Assembly (NCBI GenBank): GCA_965153355.1 | Contig: OZ231127.1 | Coordinates: forward strand, 12,090,001-12,154,000 | Origin: Flaccisagitta enflata | Lineage: Eukaryota > Chaetognatha > Sagittoidea > Aphragmophora | Reading direction: 5' to 3' | DNA: 64,000 nt | Shown here: piece by piece, positions 36,877 to 53,217 of the stretch | Layout: every line of letters begins with the position of its first letter | How positions within the stretch are numbered: position 1 is the first letter of the stretch | Program-made: the position numbers and the translations under genes | Notes under the pieces: generated by a model | What the model saw: the letters and a program-made list of their open reading frames with translations, nothing else | The model's database searches: none | Told to the model about the DNA's origin: nothing

Positions 36877-37385
36877 CGCATATGGTCAGTGGTACCCGTT
36901 GCCCTGCTTTATTGCTGTTTCAAGGTGGTGGAGTGGCAGCAGGGCAGCAGCCCCAAAGGCCCGATGTCCTTAAGAAGACAGGGGTGAAGTGTTACGTCCG
37001 TCCGTTGTCACTGATTTTAGGCGGGTTGACTTGTTTTGGGCTTATGAGTATTGGTTTGGAATTTGAGCCATTTAGGTGGAACTTGGGTCATAAGGCTAGG
37101 GTTTGGGCCTGGACGCAGTGACTTTGTCTCACAGGCTAGGATTTGGGCTTAAAGGCTTGAACCTTATAGCAGGGATTGGGGCCTCAAGGCTAGCATTTGG
37201 GTAATGAGGTTGGAATGTTGACCCTCTTGCTGGGATTTAGGCCACGGTGCTGGAAGTTGGGCTAACAGGCTGGGGTTTGGGCGTTGAGGTTGAGATTTTG
37301 GGGGAAGGGAAGGACGTATGAACGTACGGATGTGACGGTTCATGCCTGTGTTCTACAGGACATCGGCCCTTTGGGGCCGCTGCCC
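36877..37385. mobile_element. Fold-back family F, copy 1
   Basis: Left terminal module ATGGTCAGTGGTACCC, then hairpin arm GGGCAGCAGCCCCAAAGG plus GATGTCCT. The right arm ends GGACATCGGCCC, TTTGGGGCCGCTGCCC. Arms are about 50 bases. The 300-bp interior is a degenerate 20-base repeat (AGGCTAGGGTTTGGGCCT). No coding frame. Confidence 0.85.
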
Positions 37386-37455
37386 AAAAAGGAAAGAAAA
37401 AGAATGGAGCACGGAGAAGTCCGAATAAGTTGACGAAATTGAGTAAAAGAGAAAA

Positions 37456-37459
<4 letters not shown>

Positions 37460-37538
<79 letters not shown>

Positions 37539-37552
37539 GAAAAAAAATAAAG

Positions 37553-37606
<54 letters not shown>
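37460..37606 (+). repeat. Two (GA)n blocks
   Basis: 37460-37534 and 37556-37606, separated by AATAGAAAAAAAATAAAGG, which is repeated after the second block, so the pair looks like a local duplication. Confidence 0.95.
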
Positions 37607-39477
<1,871 letters not shown>

Positions 39478-39744
39478 TTGCAATAAGACAGACCGATAGA
39501 TACACACACGGACAATGAAATAGGCAGAATTACAGCGGACGGCACAAGGAAGGACAACGTGAGACACACACAAACAGAGAAAGTCTGACGTAGAAATGAA
39601 AAGACAGAATACAAACGGGCAAACAGAGTAGACAAGACTCTCTTGTACGCATACTACACTTGATTTTGCGAGAATAAGCTTCATTTATAAAGAAATTCCG
39701 ACTAGTTTACCAAACAAGGTTAATACTTTACAGTCGCGTGCGGT

Positions 39745-39850
39745 TGTTAAGACCATAAGACCAATAGACCAAAAGGACTAGAAGACTAAAACACTAAATG
39801 ACGAAAAGACCAAAAGACTAAAGGACCGAAAGACTGAAAGACTAAATGTA
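39745..39850 (+). repeat. 8- to 9-bp repeat (AAGACTAAA / AAGACCAAT)
   Basis: About a dozen short units of AGACCAAAAG and GACTAAAAG type. A GTCGCGTGCGG word just before it (39733) resembles a HINE-like start but has no core. Confidence 0.8.
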
Positions 39851-41217
39851 AATTGTCTTGAAATAAGTTAATTTGACTTAAGATTACTTGAAATGACTTA
39901 TTATGAGGTAAAACGTAAAAAAAAGCCAAGAAAAGCCCGCGACTTAAAAGACGAAGGAAACAAGTTGTTCACTGTTGAGTTTCAGACAGAAACGGATAGA
40001 AAGTCTTGAGACTATTTTAAGCGAGGTCGAAAAAACTGTATCGAATTCGCCGTTCATTTTGATTACTCAATTTCACACGACGTAAAACAAGTGATTTCGA
40101 CAGTCCCACACCACATGGGCACAACTCTATAATCGAGACTCAAAATCCGGCCTTCCGTTGAAATTAAGAGTTGTTCCCTTGAAAGTCAATCTTGACTTAC
40201 GTCTTAGTTCTTTTGTAAATATGAGATATGGATGTATTTGAAATGATGGATATATGTACATAATGTATGTGTATGTCGGTTCAAATTCTGTTTTTCGTCT
40301 TTTTCTCTCTGTTACCCAATTGCTATTACTCGGGCAATCTACGTCGGCATGAATGAAAACGCAGCCCATATTCTCAAACGAAAATCTAATTTGCATAAAG
40401 TAGTAAACAATGTAAGACTTGATACAACTTGAGTCTGCGTGCTGACATGACTCAGATTTGAGTCGCAAAATCATTCAGGCTTGTCGCACAAGTTTAAGTT
40501 AAGTTTGTCCACTTTTTATGTGACGATAGTCAGATGGTTTGTCATCTTACTTTGCGGATCTTTTCCAAACATACTCATCTGAATCAGGAAATCATTATCA
40601 AAATAACCCCCCTTAGTGGATGTCTTTCAGTAAGGTCAATCCTTACCTGAGTTCTTTCGGGAACTTAGACAAATGATGACAAGAAGTTATGATCTCCCAT
40701 GAGTTATAACTCAATGGCGCTCGGGGTGACGCCCGGGTTGCCTCTTGTCTGATCCATCAATTTGTCTTTATCAAAACCGGGAACCAGTATTTGCGGGGCT
40801 ACATTGACAGAAGTGTACTCGTGATGAAATTCAGGTTTGTCTTTTCCTATGTTTCATTCTATAAAGCTATGGTTCAGAAATGAAATATAAGAATAGCTCT
40901 AATTTGATTTCATTGAATTTGAAGTGAATTTATTAACGAATGAGTGATTGTAGCCTTTTGACAATTGATATCATAAAGGGGTTAAGTGCGCCGGTAGATT
41001 GGTCCGCTTTACTGTAGTTATAACCCTTACAGCAAATTCAATCCTCCTCTTCCCAAAGGCCCTAAACCAGCCAGAAGCTCACCCTTTGGGTTCTATAACC
41101 TTCATCTGATTACGAAACTCCAAAATTTGTTCCTCTTCTCTCCTTTTCCTCAGCATACGTTTTCGTCTCTCGAGACACGCTTGCACCATGTACCGAAAAT
41201 TTACCCTCTTTCGCAGA
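39851..41217. other. No recognised feature
   Basis: About 1.4 kb of mixed sequence. A 115-codon minus-strand frame (40127-40474) shows no known domain. Confidence 0.45.
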
Positions 41218-41971
<754 letters not shown>

Positions 41972-42117
41972 ACAGTCGTCTTTCTCCTTTCCGTTTCTTC
42001 GATGAAGCAAGCTTGAAAAAAGAAAAACCGTGAAAAGTCAACGAGTCCTGAGGGAATCGAACTCGAAACCTTCCGCTTGAGAAAGTCTTCGTCGTTTTAA
42101 GAATTGGAAAATGGCAG

Positions 42118-42311
42118 CTTTTTCGTGCTACGCGACTCTACAACCCGCTTTGTCCGTCGGTCGGTCGGGTGGTTGGTCGGTCGGTCACACTTTACTTTTT
42201 TATGTTTTTTATTCTTTGACCGTACTGCTCCTGCCCAAATGCTCTGGTGAGCTCAAATATGGCCCCTACCCACCCGCACGCGACTGGGGTAGCCGTGTAT
42301 CCGGCCTTGTT
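42118..42311 (+). mobile_element. HINE-like element, subfamily C
   Basis: CGTGCTACGCGAC (first arm partly lost), CTCTACAACCCGCTTTGTCC and GTCGGTCGG(GT) units. Next come TCACACTTTACTTTTTTATG, ACTGCTCCTGCCCAAATGCT, mate GCACGCGAC, GTAGCCGTGTATCCGGCC and TTGTT. Confidence 0.88.
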
Positions 42312-43467
42312 GTTTGTACGGAGCGCATAACCGAATTCCTAGGAGATTACGCACGTTCACTCGAAGGTAGCTATCAGTGTGCCAGATAGCCTATCACTGC
42401 TCGCACTTCTTACACTACTAAAAGTACTCCAATAGGCCACGCTTCTTTTCCTTCTAACTTGTCCTAAAACAACTTTTAGTAAAAAAAAACTACTCTTAAT
42501 TCTCAAACTCAATACACGAACCACACTCCTTTTACAGTCCTGCTTGAATAAATTGCAACTGGATCTTAATTCGATCATCAAGCCATATTTTATTGGTCAA
42601 ACTGTATAAATTGATTATTTTTTGACAGGTTAGCATCAATATCAAGTTAATTCGCCGCCATTTTTAACACTTATCACGATTCTGCACGAAATTAAGGTTG
42701 CAAAGCTAATGAGGTAATTTAGGTAGAGAGACCACTGACATTGCATATTAATCTCTACTTGTTCTTCTAGTTTTGGTCAAACTAAGGGCTCTAACCATAA
42801 AATATTCATGACCATTTGAAAGCTTTGCAAAAAATTTTCCAAATGCGATGTTACTGGTCATTGTGGCTTCATTTGTTTAAAAATAACAAAGGTTTGAAAA
42901 AAAATATCACTGATAGAAAAAACACTCAATAATGATGAATTTCCTTCCCCATTTTTTATTCCTTATCTTTAAAACAGCATTCCATCTAAATGCATCAACA
43001 ATATTTGCTCTACTTGGTCTCAATCTTTTCATCTTTTGAAAAGCTTCAATTTCATCTATGATTTTGCTAAGTTTTTCTGATTTTTGACTGAGTAATAGGC
43101 TTGAGAATCCAGTTGCAATTTATTCAAGCATGACTGTACATCCTAATCTGCCCTTAGTTATGGTCACACTCCTTAAACCGCTAGTACTTCTTTGAATTAT
43201 GAAAATATTTGACCACATCATAAGCACTACTGCTGTAGCATCTTCCAAACTCCCTACGGTTCTTTAGATTTCTCAAACAATGCACATTAACACAATTAAA
43301 AATCTGACATAGTTCCCACAAGGCTTAAATAAGAACAATACAAGCTTCATTTGCAACTGCAGTTTAGTTTACATTTCCAGGCACTGCGTTGCCCTGATGC
43401 CCTCTTCTTGCGATCTCGCACATCCTGAAAAATAATCACATCCTTCTCACTTCTATTCCTCGTTTTA
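42312..43467. other. Unclassified repeat related to the 8471-10417 interior
   Basis: 42755-43080 resembles 8830-8936 joined to 9892-10060 (GGTCATTGTGGCT, AACAAAGGTTTGAA), without the nested HINE-like element. An inverted pair AATCCAGTTGCAATTTATTC (43107) and its complement (42543) suggests a fold-back structure. No gene. Confidence 0.5.
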
Positions 43468-43675
43468 AGTCGCGTGGACGCGACTCTACAACCCACTTTG
43501 TCCGTACGTCTGTCCGTCATTCCGTCCGTCTCTCAAACTTTATTTTCTTTACTTTTCTGGCATTTCAAGGCGGTTGTTGCATTACCGCTCCTGCCCAAAT
43601 GCATGGTTAGCCGTTTTTTGTCACTACCCCTGCCCTCCTGCCTGCTACTTGGGTAGCCATGTATCCGGCCTTGTT
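43468..43675 (+). mobile_element. HINE-like element, subfamily C
   Basis: Opens AGTCGCGTGGACGCGAC (perfect GTCGCG-CGCGAC stem), CTCTACAACCCACTTTGTCC and a GTCC/GTCT core. Then come CGCTCCTGCCCAAATGC, CCCTGCCCTCCTGCC (mate decayed), GTAGCCATGTATCCGGCC and TTGTT. Confidence 0.88.
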
Positions 43676-43971
43676 TGTTTAATTCTTCATCACCGTCTTT
43701 TTTTCTTACCTTGATGTGACGTCTTCAAATTGTGTTTTGCCATCTAGTCTTTCAGCTTTCTATTTTACTTTCTTTCTCATTTTGCCTTTTCAATTTTTAG
43801 CCATCATTTTTTGTTTTCTTTTCATCTACTCGTCAATTTTCTTCTTTTGAATTTTCATTTCCTATTTTTCAAAGGATGTTGCATCTTGTTTATTTATCCT
43901 TACTCCTTTTTCCCCCTTCTTCTTTACTTCTATTCCTTTCTTGTAATTCCCTTCTTCCCCTGTCTTTCTTC

Positions 43972-44002
<31 letters not shown>

Positions 44003-44071
44003 TTTTCCCCTTCTTCATCTATTCCTTTCTTGTAATTTCCTTCTTGCCATCTTCCTCTTTCTTTCTTTCTT
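43676..44071 (+). other. T-rich, pyrimidine-rich flank
   Basis: TTTC-rich sequence with a short (TTTC)n block at 43969-44001 and a repeated ATTCCTTTCTTGTAATT (43930 and 44020). No gene. Confidence 0.6.
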
Positions 44072-44278
<207 letters not shown>

Positions 44279-44589
44279 TTCTCTCCTGTGGATTCTCTCA
44301 GTTTTGCTTTTATTTCTTTTGTTTCTTGAATAACTTTTTCTTATCCAAATGTCGAGAACGCCCTATATTGAAATTTTGATAGAAGTTGCGAATAAAACTA
44401 AAGAAACGTTTTTTTCTCTCTTTCTCTCTTTCTCGAAATGTTTGCGAAACTTTTTTTTTCCCTCTTTTGCATGAATTGCATGTATGCAACATTCAGAAAA
44501 CTTTTTTGGTGCCATTACCCAAGCTTGTGGCGATGTCTTGTGCGTGTACAAAATACTTTTTTTTCACAGCCAACTCAAAGATGGAAACA

Positions 44590-44685
44590 TATTGTGTTGT
44601 GTTGTATTGTGTTGTGCTATGTTGTGTTGTGTTGTGTTGTGTTGTGTTGTGTTGTGATATGTTGTGTTGTATTGTGTTGGCTCGA
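44590..44685 (+). repeat. (TGTTG)n pentamer array
   Basis: About 18 TGTTG units with a few TATTG and CTATG variants. Confidence 0.92.
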
Positions 44686-44771
44686 AACACAATGACAACG
44701 AAAAAAAAACAATGTCACAAAGGGGAAAGCGCTGGCCAGCCCCTCCTATAGGCTAAACGTACGGATTATGG

Positions 44772-45012
44772 AACAAGTGTTGTGGAGTCACAATATTCGT
44801 TGTGGACGGGTGGACAGGGGCGTATAACCCCCATCTACACCCTCGCCCACCCCACACACACTCACACACACAGACAATCGCAACTGTAGCATAAAATATG
44901 TGCGTTCTCGCAGTTTTCAATTGGATTATCACGGACGGACAGATGGACGTACCGACAAACAGACGGACGGACGGACGGACAAAGCCTCTTACAGAGTTGC
45001 GTGTCCACAACT
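44772..45012 (-). mobile_element. HINE-like element, subfamily A2
   Basis: Minus strand: AGTTGTGGACACGCAAC, CTCTGTAAGAGGCTTTGTCC and a (GTCC)n core. Then come a GTGTGTGTG-rich block, GGGGGTTATACGCCCC, mate GTCCACAAC and the end ...CACTTGTT. The opening arm (GTTGTGGAC) and the mate (GTCCACAAC) share the same G-to-A type change, so they still match exactly. Confidence 0.88.
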
Positions 45013-45608
45013 ATAAATTATCAAAACCTTTAAACAAACGAGGTCACCGGGTACCATGCAGCGCGTTGTTTTTGTAATCTATGGGATTTTCATCATATTG
45101 TAGTAACTCTTAACTTGGAAAAACACTGGGGCTGATTCAGTGATTGATGTTTAGTCTTCATGACTAAAAAGACAAAAGAGGAAAGGAATCACATGGCCAC
45201 CCAAATCGACAGACAGATAGTCCTGAGGGCAGACAGACAGACTGTCCAGTGGAGAGACAGTGATTTGAAGCTTGATGGAGCAATCAGAAATTATAATATA
45301 CAAAAAGACTGACAATTGTAAAACAAAGTCAGAGAAGCAGAGACAGTCTCCAGAGAGAGATACAGTGAAAAGACAGCCGTTTGACATTTCATATTTTCTT
45401 TTTCTCGCAAAGAAGGTTTGAAACAAAGAGCGATTTTTTTTCTTTTGGTTCCTGCGCATAGATCATGCCAAAGGCTTACCACGCGATCCTCTGTTGTTGA
45501 TCTTCTGTTCTTGATCCTCTCTCTCTGCTCTGCTGTACTCTTGATCCTTTGGCTGCCTTGATCCTCAGCCATGACTTTCACGCATTCCTCAGGCTTCAAC
45601 ACGACTTA
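45013..45608. other. No gene; short tandem words
   Basis: Contains GACAGACAG patches near 45205-45265 and a repeated TTGATCCTCT-like word at 45485-45560. Confidence 0.5.
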
Positions 45609-45876
45609 GGGCGTGTTTCTAGTGAAGATGAAAAACGCGTTTGTACCCATGAAACGCGATAACAGCGTGAACACATATTCATGAATTTCAACTGTCCCAC
45701 GAGAGAGTGAGCGAAGTGAGTGAGCGAGCCCGTGAACGGCGCGAACGAGTGAAGCGAGCGTAGCGAAGCAGAGCGCTGCGGAGCGAGTGAGCGGAGTGAG
45801 CGGTGCGAGCGAACGAACGTAGCGAGCGACCGAGTGGCCCGTTCAAAACGCGATCGTCTTTGACTAGAAACGCCCC
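45609..45876 (-). mobile_element. PIF/Harbinger-like MITE, minus-strand copy
   Basis: GGGCGTGTTTCTAGTGAAG on the plus-strand left and TTTGACTAGAAACGCCC on the right. Interior words GTGAACACATATTC and CGAACGAACGTAGCGAGCG are the family in reverse. TTA lies at left, and TTA follows two extra C residues at right. Confidence 0.88.
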
Positions 45877-46212
45877 CTTAGACTTGTACTTCCACCAATA
45901 TCCTTTCTCCCCCTCTTGAAAAAACACCCCCTGCCGTGGGGGATAAACACCCCCACTCGAAATTGATTGGAACCAGATTATTCACTATTATTCATGAAGA
46001 GGATATATTTCATTTCAATTTTGTTTATTACTACTTTTGATTATTTTCAAATCTTTACAAATTAAGATGGAACAAATCCAACATCATCAAGACGATTTAG
46101 TTGTTATCTAATGGTTTCTTTTTGCACAGTCAGTGCAGTCATGGGGGTGCTTTGTTTGTAGACAGAGTATAACTGACTATTTTCTCGAACGTGTCTCAAT
46201 CAATTACATGTA
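45877..46212. other. No recognised feature
   Basis: AT-rich flank; no gene. Confidence 0.5.
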
Positions 46213-46214
46213 TA

Positions 46215-46387
46215 CAATGAAACCCCGCAATAACGGATGTCAAGGGAATAAAAATTTCATCAGATATAAACAGATTTCTGTTATTGCCAATAAAAGAAAA
46301 TGAGATGAAGGGACTACAAATTCATATCCATCGATTCTTATAGACCGACTTTCGTTACTCTTGGGTCCGTTATAGGGGTTGTAATTG
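46215..46387. mobile_element. 173-bp TA-flanked MITE, pogo/Tigger-like
   Basis: Ends CAATGAAACCCCGCAATAAC and, complemented, CAATTACAACCCCTATAACG, flanked by TA (46213-46214 and 46388-46389). The AACCCCG-TAACGGA phrase is typical of pogo/Tigger inverted ends. No coding. Confidence 0.8.
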
Positions 46388-46444
46388 TATTTCTAATGAA
46401 GTTTTTGTTGAGCAAATGTTCCCTTTCGTCGCTCTCAGAATAGA

Positions 46445-47107
46445 TAGTCGCAAAAGTGTTAGATGGTCAGCGGTACCTGTGCCCTGCCCTAGTATGTTGT
46501 ACTTGAAGTTGAAGGGGAAGCAGGGCAGCGGCCCTGAAGGGGTCGATGACCTATGCTTTCACACATATGGCGAATTTTCTCCTTCTCCTCCTTCTCCTCC
46601 TACGTCCGTACCCGCCCCCCGGCTTTGGGGCCCAAATTCTAGTCCCGAGACCCAAATCCCAGTCGCATGGCCCAGATCCTATCCAAAAGGCTCAAATCCT
46701 AGCCTCAAGGCCCAAATTCTAGCCTATAGACCTAAATCCCAGCCTTGAGACCCAAATCTCATCCTTGAGGCTGGGATATGAACCTTGAGGCTTAGATTTA
46801 GGCCTCAAGGATGGGGTTTGAGCCTAAGGGATGAGACTTGGGCCTCAAGGCTGGGATTTGGGTCTCCAGGCTAGAATTTGGGCCTTGAGGCTAGGATTTA
46901 AGCCTTTTGGATAGGATTTGGGCTGGGACTGGGACTGGGACTGGGACTGGGACTGGGACTGGGATTTGGGTCTCAGGACTAGAATTTGAGCCTCGAAGCC
47001 AGGGGGCGAGTATGAAGGTAGGAGGAGAAGGAGGAGAAGGAGGAGAAGGAGAAAATTCCCCATATGTGTGAAAGCATAGGTCATCGACCCCTTTGGGGCC
47101 GCTGCCC
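46445..47107. mobile_element. Fold-back family F, largest copy
   Basis: Terminal module TAGTCGCAAAAGTGTTAGAT then GGTCAGCGGTACC. The hairpin left arm starts GGGCAGCGGCCCTGAAGGGG, TCGATGACCTATGCTTTC; the right arm is its complement ending GGGGCCGCTGCCC. Arms are about 270 bases. The interior is a 20-base repeat (GGCCCAAATCCTAGCCTCAA) running in opposite orientation in the two arms, with a (GACTGG)n expansion at 46922-46966 in the right arm only. No coding. Confidence 0.92.
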
Positions 47108-47418
47108 AAAAGGCTTCGATTTGCAATTTGACTGCTGGGGGATGCTGGGGGATGCTGGCTGTAACTTACCAAAAAAACTGTTCCATCAAAATTGGTCTTA
47201 GTTTCCTCCGCCATTCAGAGCACACAAGCACAGCCTTGGGTGCGTTTAATTGCCCCACCTTTTGCTCGGAAAGAAATCCTCACCCTTCAAACATCCTCTG
47301 GTTCCTCTTGCCTTACCAAACCCTCAAACATCGAACTCAACTGCCGCAATAAAAAAAAAGAAAAAAAAACATTCTTCTCTCCCGTTTATTTTGTAAAAGG
47401 TTGAGAGCAAGAGAGAGC

Positions 47419-47449
<31 letters not shown>

Positions 47450-47518
47450 AAAAGTTTCGTATTTCCATCTAATCTCTTACTTCCATCTTTCAGTCCACCG
47501 TTATTTGGGCCTTAGTAT

Positions 47519-47520
<2 letters not shown>
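47108..47520. other. No gene; short (GA)n
   Basis: Mixed sequence with a GA block at 47415-47445. Confidence 0.55.

Positions 47521-47609
<89 letters not shown>
47521..47609 (+). repeat. (TC)n microsatellite
   Basis: About 44 pure TC units. Confidence 0.98.
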
Positions 47610-47615
<6 letters not shown>

Positions 47616-47734
47616 GCCAGGGAGAGAGTATGCTCGACCTTTGCTCTTCTCATCTTCCTTTCGACTTCTTCTATTTGTTACCTTTAAGTCCGGCCTCTCG
47701 ATTCTCACTTCGCCTTTGGCATGTCCCGTCCTGT

Positions 47735-48190
47735 AATTGCCAGTCATGTTACACCGAAAAATGTAATTCAAAGTCATGATACACTGACAAGTGTAATTGC
47801 CAGTCATTTTACATCGACAAGTGTAATTGCTAGTCATGTCACACCGACAAATGTAATTCAAAGTCATGTTACACCGTCAGAAGTTATTCAAAGTCATGTT
47901 AGACCAACATATGAAATTGTGAGTCATGTTACACCGACAAATGTAATTGCGAGTCATGTCACACCGACAAATGTAATTCAAAGTCATGTTACACTGACAA
48001 ATGTAAATCAAAGTCATGTTACACCGACAAATGTAATTGCGAGTTATGTTACAACGACAATTGTTAGTGCGAGTCATGTTACACCGACAAATGTAATTGC
48101 GAGTCATGTTACATCGACAAGTGTTATTTAAAGTCTTGTTACATCAACAAGCGTAATCTAAAGTCGTGTTACACTGACAAGTGTTCCTCC
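47735..48190 (+). repeat. 30-bp minisatellite (AGTCATGTTACACCGACAAA)
   Basis: About 15 units of AGTCATGTTACACCGACAAA followed by TGTAATTCAA or TGTAATTGCG. The period divides by three, so a 136-codon frame stays open. It is not a gene, and not a CRISPR array because there are no spacers. Confidence 0.96.
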
Positions 48191-48195
48191 GAAGT

Positions 48196-48270
48196 ATGAT
48201 AGGTGGAACAATATCCCTCACTGACTAGTTAATACGCGCACCACTCCTATTTTCCATAAGAAATAATCTG
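48196..48270 (-). repeat. Dispersed repeat L, short copy
   Basis: Complement of 27417-27533 without the 46 extra bases. It directly follows the 30-bp minisatellite. Confidence 0.8.
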
Positions 48271-48926
48271 AAAAACATTCTTACTCATCTATCCCAAATG
48301 CAAACTGCATCCCAAAAGTAGTCAAGGGAAAATGATTGTTACCTAGTTAACCAAAATTCAACAAATCACCCGAGAGTAACATTGATAAAAAACCATAAAC
48401 TTAATTCTGACAAATGTAATTTTGAGTCTTGTTACCATGGCAACTATAGCTTATAAGTCATGTTACACAGGTAATTTGAGTCTTAGAACATTTCAATCCC
48501 CAATTCCTCCTTGTGATTTTAGGACTTGTGTGACGCTGTGCCGGCAAATCTTTCACCCTCAGTCCTTGTTCAGAGCTAGACTAAGCTGACTGAGTTACAT
48601 CGGCGGATCTCCCTTTGAACCACTCATCCTCGGATACCCGCAAAAATAACTTTTACCGATGGGTTACATTACCCATTTACCTAATCAGTCTTATTTGTTA
48701 TTTCAATTGATTCGTATCATGTAATGAAAACCTCACCTTGTATGGATCCATTTACATATTTATTATTTCAATTGATTCATATCGTGTAATATAAACCTCA
48801 CCTTGAATTGATAGATGCCACTTTTAATTTTCTTTGTCTTTCATCTCGTCTCAATTGCCTGGTCATCTGATATCGTTTGTTACTCGCACTTTTACACTTG
48901 CTTGGTCATCTGATCTCTTACAATTG
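48271..48926. other. No gene; 69-bp duplication at 48691-48808
   Basis: TTATTTCAATTGATTC, GTGTAAT-like and AACCTCACCTTG occur twice, about 69 bases apart. The rest is unremarkable. Confidence 0.6.
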
Positions 48927-49181
48927 GGGCCCGTTTCTTCTACACAAGACAATCGCGTGTTGGAAGGGCCACTCGCTTGCTCGCACTGCTCACTCCGCTG
49001 ACTTGCTCTATAGGGCCCCGCTGCACTCTGCTTGCTCGCTTTGTCCACTAGCTTGCTTCCTCCTATATTTACGCCTTTTGGTCTCTCTCTTGGCCTTGTT
49101 AAAAGGTTGTTCTCCTTGATATGTGTTGTAAACGTGATTTACGAAAATGATCGCAATTCTGTTGAGACTAGAAACACACCC
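48927..49181 (+). mobile_element. PIF/Harbinger-like MITE with TTG duplication
   Basis: GGGCCCGTTTCTTC at left and GACTAGAAACACACCC at right. The interior has GACAATCGCG and GGCCACTCGCTTGCTCGC. TTG lies immediately on both sides. Confidence 0.82.
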
Positions 49182-49397
49182 TTGCTTGGCCATCCGATAT
49201 TTTAGGCTGTTGATCTTTCACTGTTGATTTAACATTTACCCAGACATAATCTCAGACAATCTTCCTCCGAAGCTGAGTCAGATCCATTTTATCGCTATCT
49301 GGTCAGTATCATCATTCCAAATGGTCGAAAATTATCGTGGATTGCCCGTATCCTTTATTCTATCGTAGCTATCCTATTATTCATGATTTCAAATTTA

Positions 49398-50008
49398 CTA
49401 TCTAGGAAAAATGTTTGGCAACACTTATGGTTAACGGTGTATTTTCCCCCTCATGTGCTCAAAACTAATGTACCCAATTGTTATTAGTTATTTTTGTATT
49501 TATTCTTACTAGAATGAAACAGAAGAACAGTTTTCAATCCAATTGAAGGACCGCGAGTTTGGTTTGTTTTACACAAGTCAGAGGACTTAAGAGAAAGTTG
49601 TTGTAAAAGCAGTAGATTTTGGTCATTTTGCCTGCAAAATTGGGCTACTTCTATCTGACTAAAAATCTATGAGATTATATGACTAGAGCTCAAGAGCTAA
49701 CCAGTGGTTCAATCCGCATGTTTCTATCATGGCTTGATAAAATTTGAGAGCATTTCAAAGATAAAAGGGTCGGAGAAAAAAAAAATTTTTGCATTTTTGC
49801 TATTTTGCTATTTTGCTATTTATGAAAGAACATGATCAACTTCAAACTAATGGCATTTCTAAACGGTTTTGTACACAAGAACGAGATTGCACTCAGGTAG
49901 TAGATTTTTTGACATAGATTGAAATACCCATAAATTTTGATTATTTATCTCAATGAGAAGTTGAGATATCTATTTTTAAAGGTGTTACCAAACATATTTC
50001 CTAGATAG
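49398..50008. mobile_element. TA-flanked element with CTATCTAGGAAA ends
   Basis: Left CTATCTAGGAAAAATGTTTG and right, complemented, CTATCTAGGAAATATGTTTG, continuing GCAACAC / GTAACAC, flanked by TA (49396-49397 and 50009-50010). 611 bp, no frame. Flanks also share ATTCATGAT and CAAATT words on both sides, perhaps an older local duplication. Confidence 0.78.
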
Positions 50009-52571
<2,563 letters not shown>

Positions 52572-52579
52572 TTTGTTAC

Positions 52580-52715
52580 TAGGGATGTGGAAGCGATTGA
52601 CCGCTTCCAATTTGGAGGATGGGATAGCTACTAGTATTTGAACTGTAAATTGGAAGCGGAAGCGGAAGCGGAAGCGGTGGAAGCGGCTTGAAAATCGACC
52701 GCTTCCACATCCCTA
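52580..52715. mobile_element. 136-bp hAT-type MITE with exact 8-bp duplication
   Basis: Ends TAGGGATGTGGAAGCG and CGCTTCCACATCCCTA (the right end extends to CGACCGCTTCC), flanked by TTTGTTAC at 52572-52579 and 52716-52723. The centre has GGAAGCGGAAGCGG iterations. A partial relative is at 20270-20376. It is too small to code and would depend on a hAT transposase. Confidence 0.93.
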
Positions 52716-52723
52716 TTTGTTAC

Positions 52724-53217
52724 TAAGACAAACCAATTCATCCTTAACCTTTCTTGCAATGTTGAATGGTACCATTTTCATAGTTTTCCTAAAACGTTGG
52801 CCATCATTAGCTTCTTCGCGAATTTAAAAGATGCACCTTTTTATTTGCCAACTGACAGATCTGTATTTCTAACGGTTTAGGAGCTAGAGCTCTCAAAAGT
52901 GAGACACCACTTTGCTGAATTGCATCTTTTTCAAAGGGACTGCAAAAACAAATTTGGCAATATTCTAACGCAAACTAATGCCCTTTCCAAATGAAAAAAG
53001 ATAGAGCTCTAGAGATACCAGATTGGCGCCAAATGAAAGAGGTTTTCAAGGGCTTCAAAATGGTCTAAGATTTTTTTTTTAATTCGTAGTACTCGCGAAA
53101 TTCTTACATTTCGTTTTATAAATGGGAAAAGATGATTCTTCATCATGAAAATTCACCGACTTTCTCGTCAGAGAAAAGACATCGAACAGAAACCTAAACA
53201 TCTTTTTAGTCGCGGAC
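52724..53217. repeat. Diverged repeat with GAGCTCTA-type arms
   Basis: Inverted words GGAGCTAGAGCTCTCAAAA (52881) and GATAGAGCTCTAGAGATACC (53001) with TTTCTAACGGTTT and CCAGATTGGCGCCAAATG recall the arms of the 25350 element family. No termini fixed. No gene. Confidence 0.45.

Noticed and set aside
39731-39745. HINE-like start (GTCGCGTGCGG)
   Set aside because: No second stem arm, CTCTA block or GTCN core follows. The word alone is too short.
40127-40474. 115-codon minus-strand frame
   Set aside because: No recognisable motif, no supporting neighbour, and compatible with chance in an AT-rich region.
42030-42100. Possible tRNA or tRNA-derived SINE on the minus strand (GAGTTCGATTCCC, B-box-like)
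   Set aside because: The T-stem bases do not pair, no convincing A box or anticodon stem precedes it, and no acceptor pairing was found.
47735-48190. Regular 30-bp repeats, CRISPR-like at first sight
   Set aside because: Units are directly adjacent with no unique spacers, and the setting is eukaryotic. It is a minisatellite.
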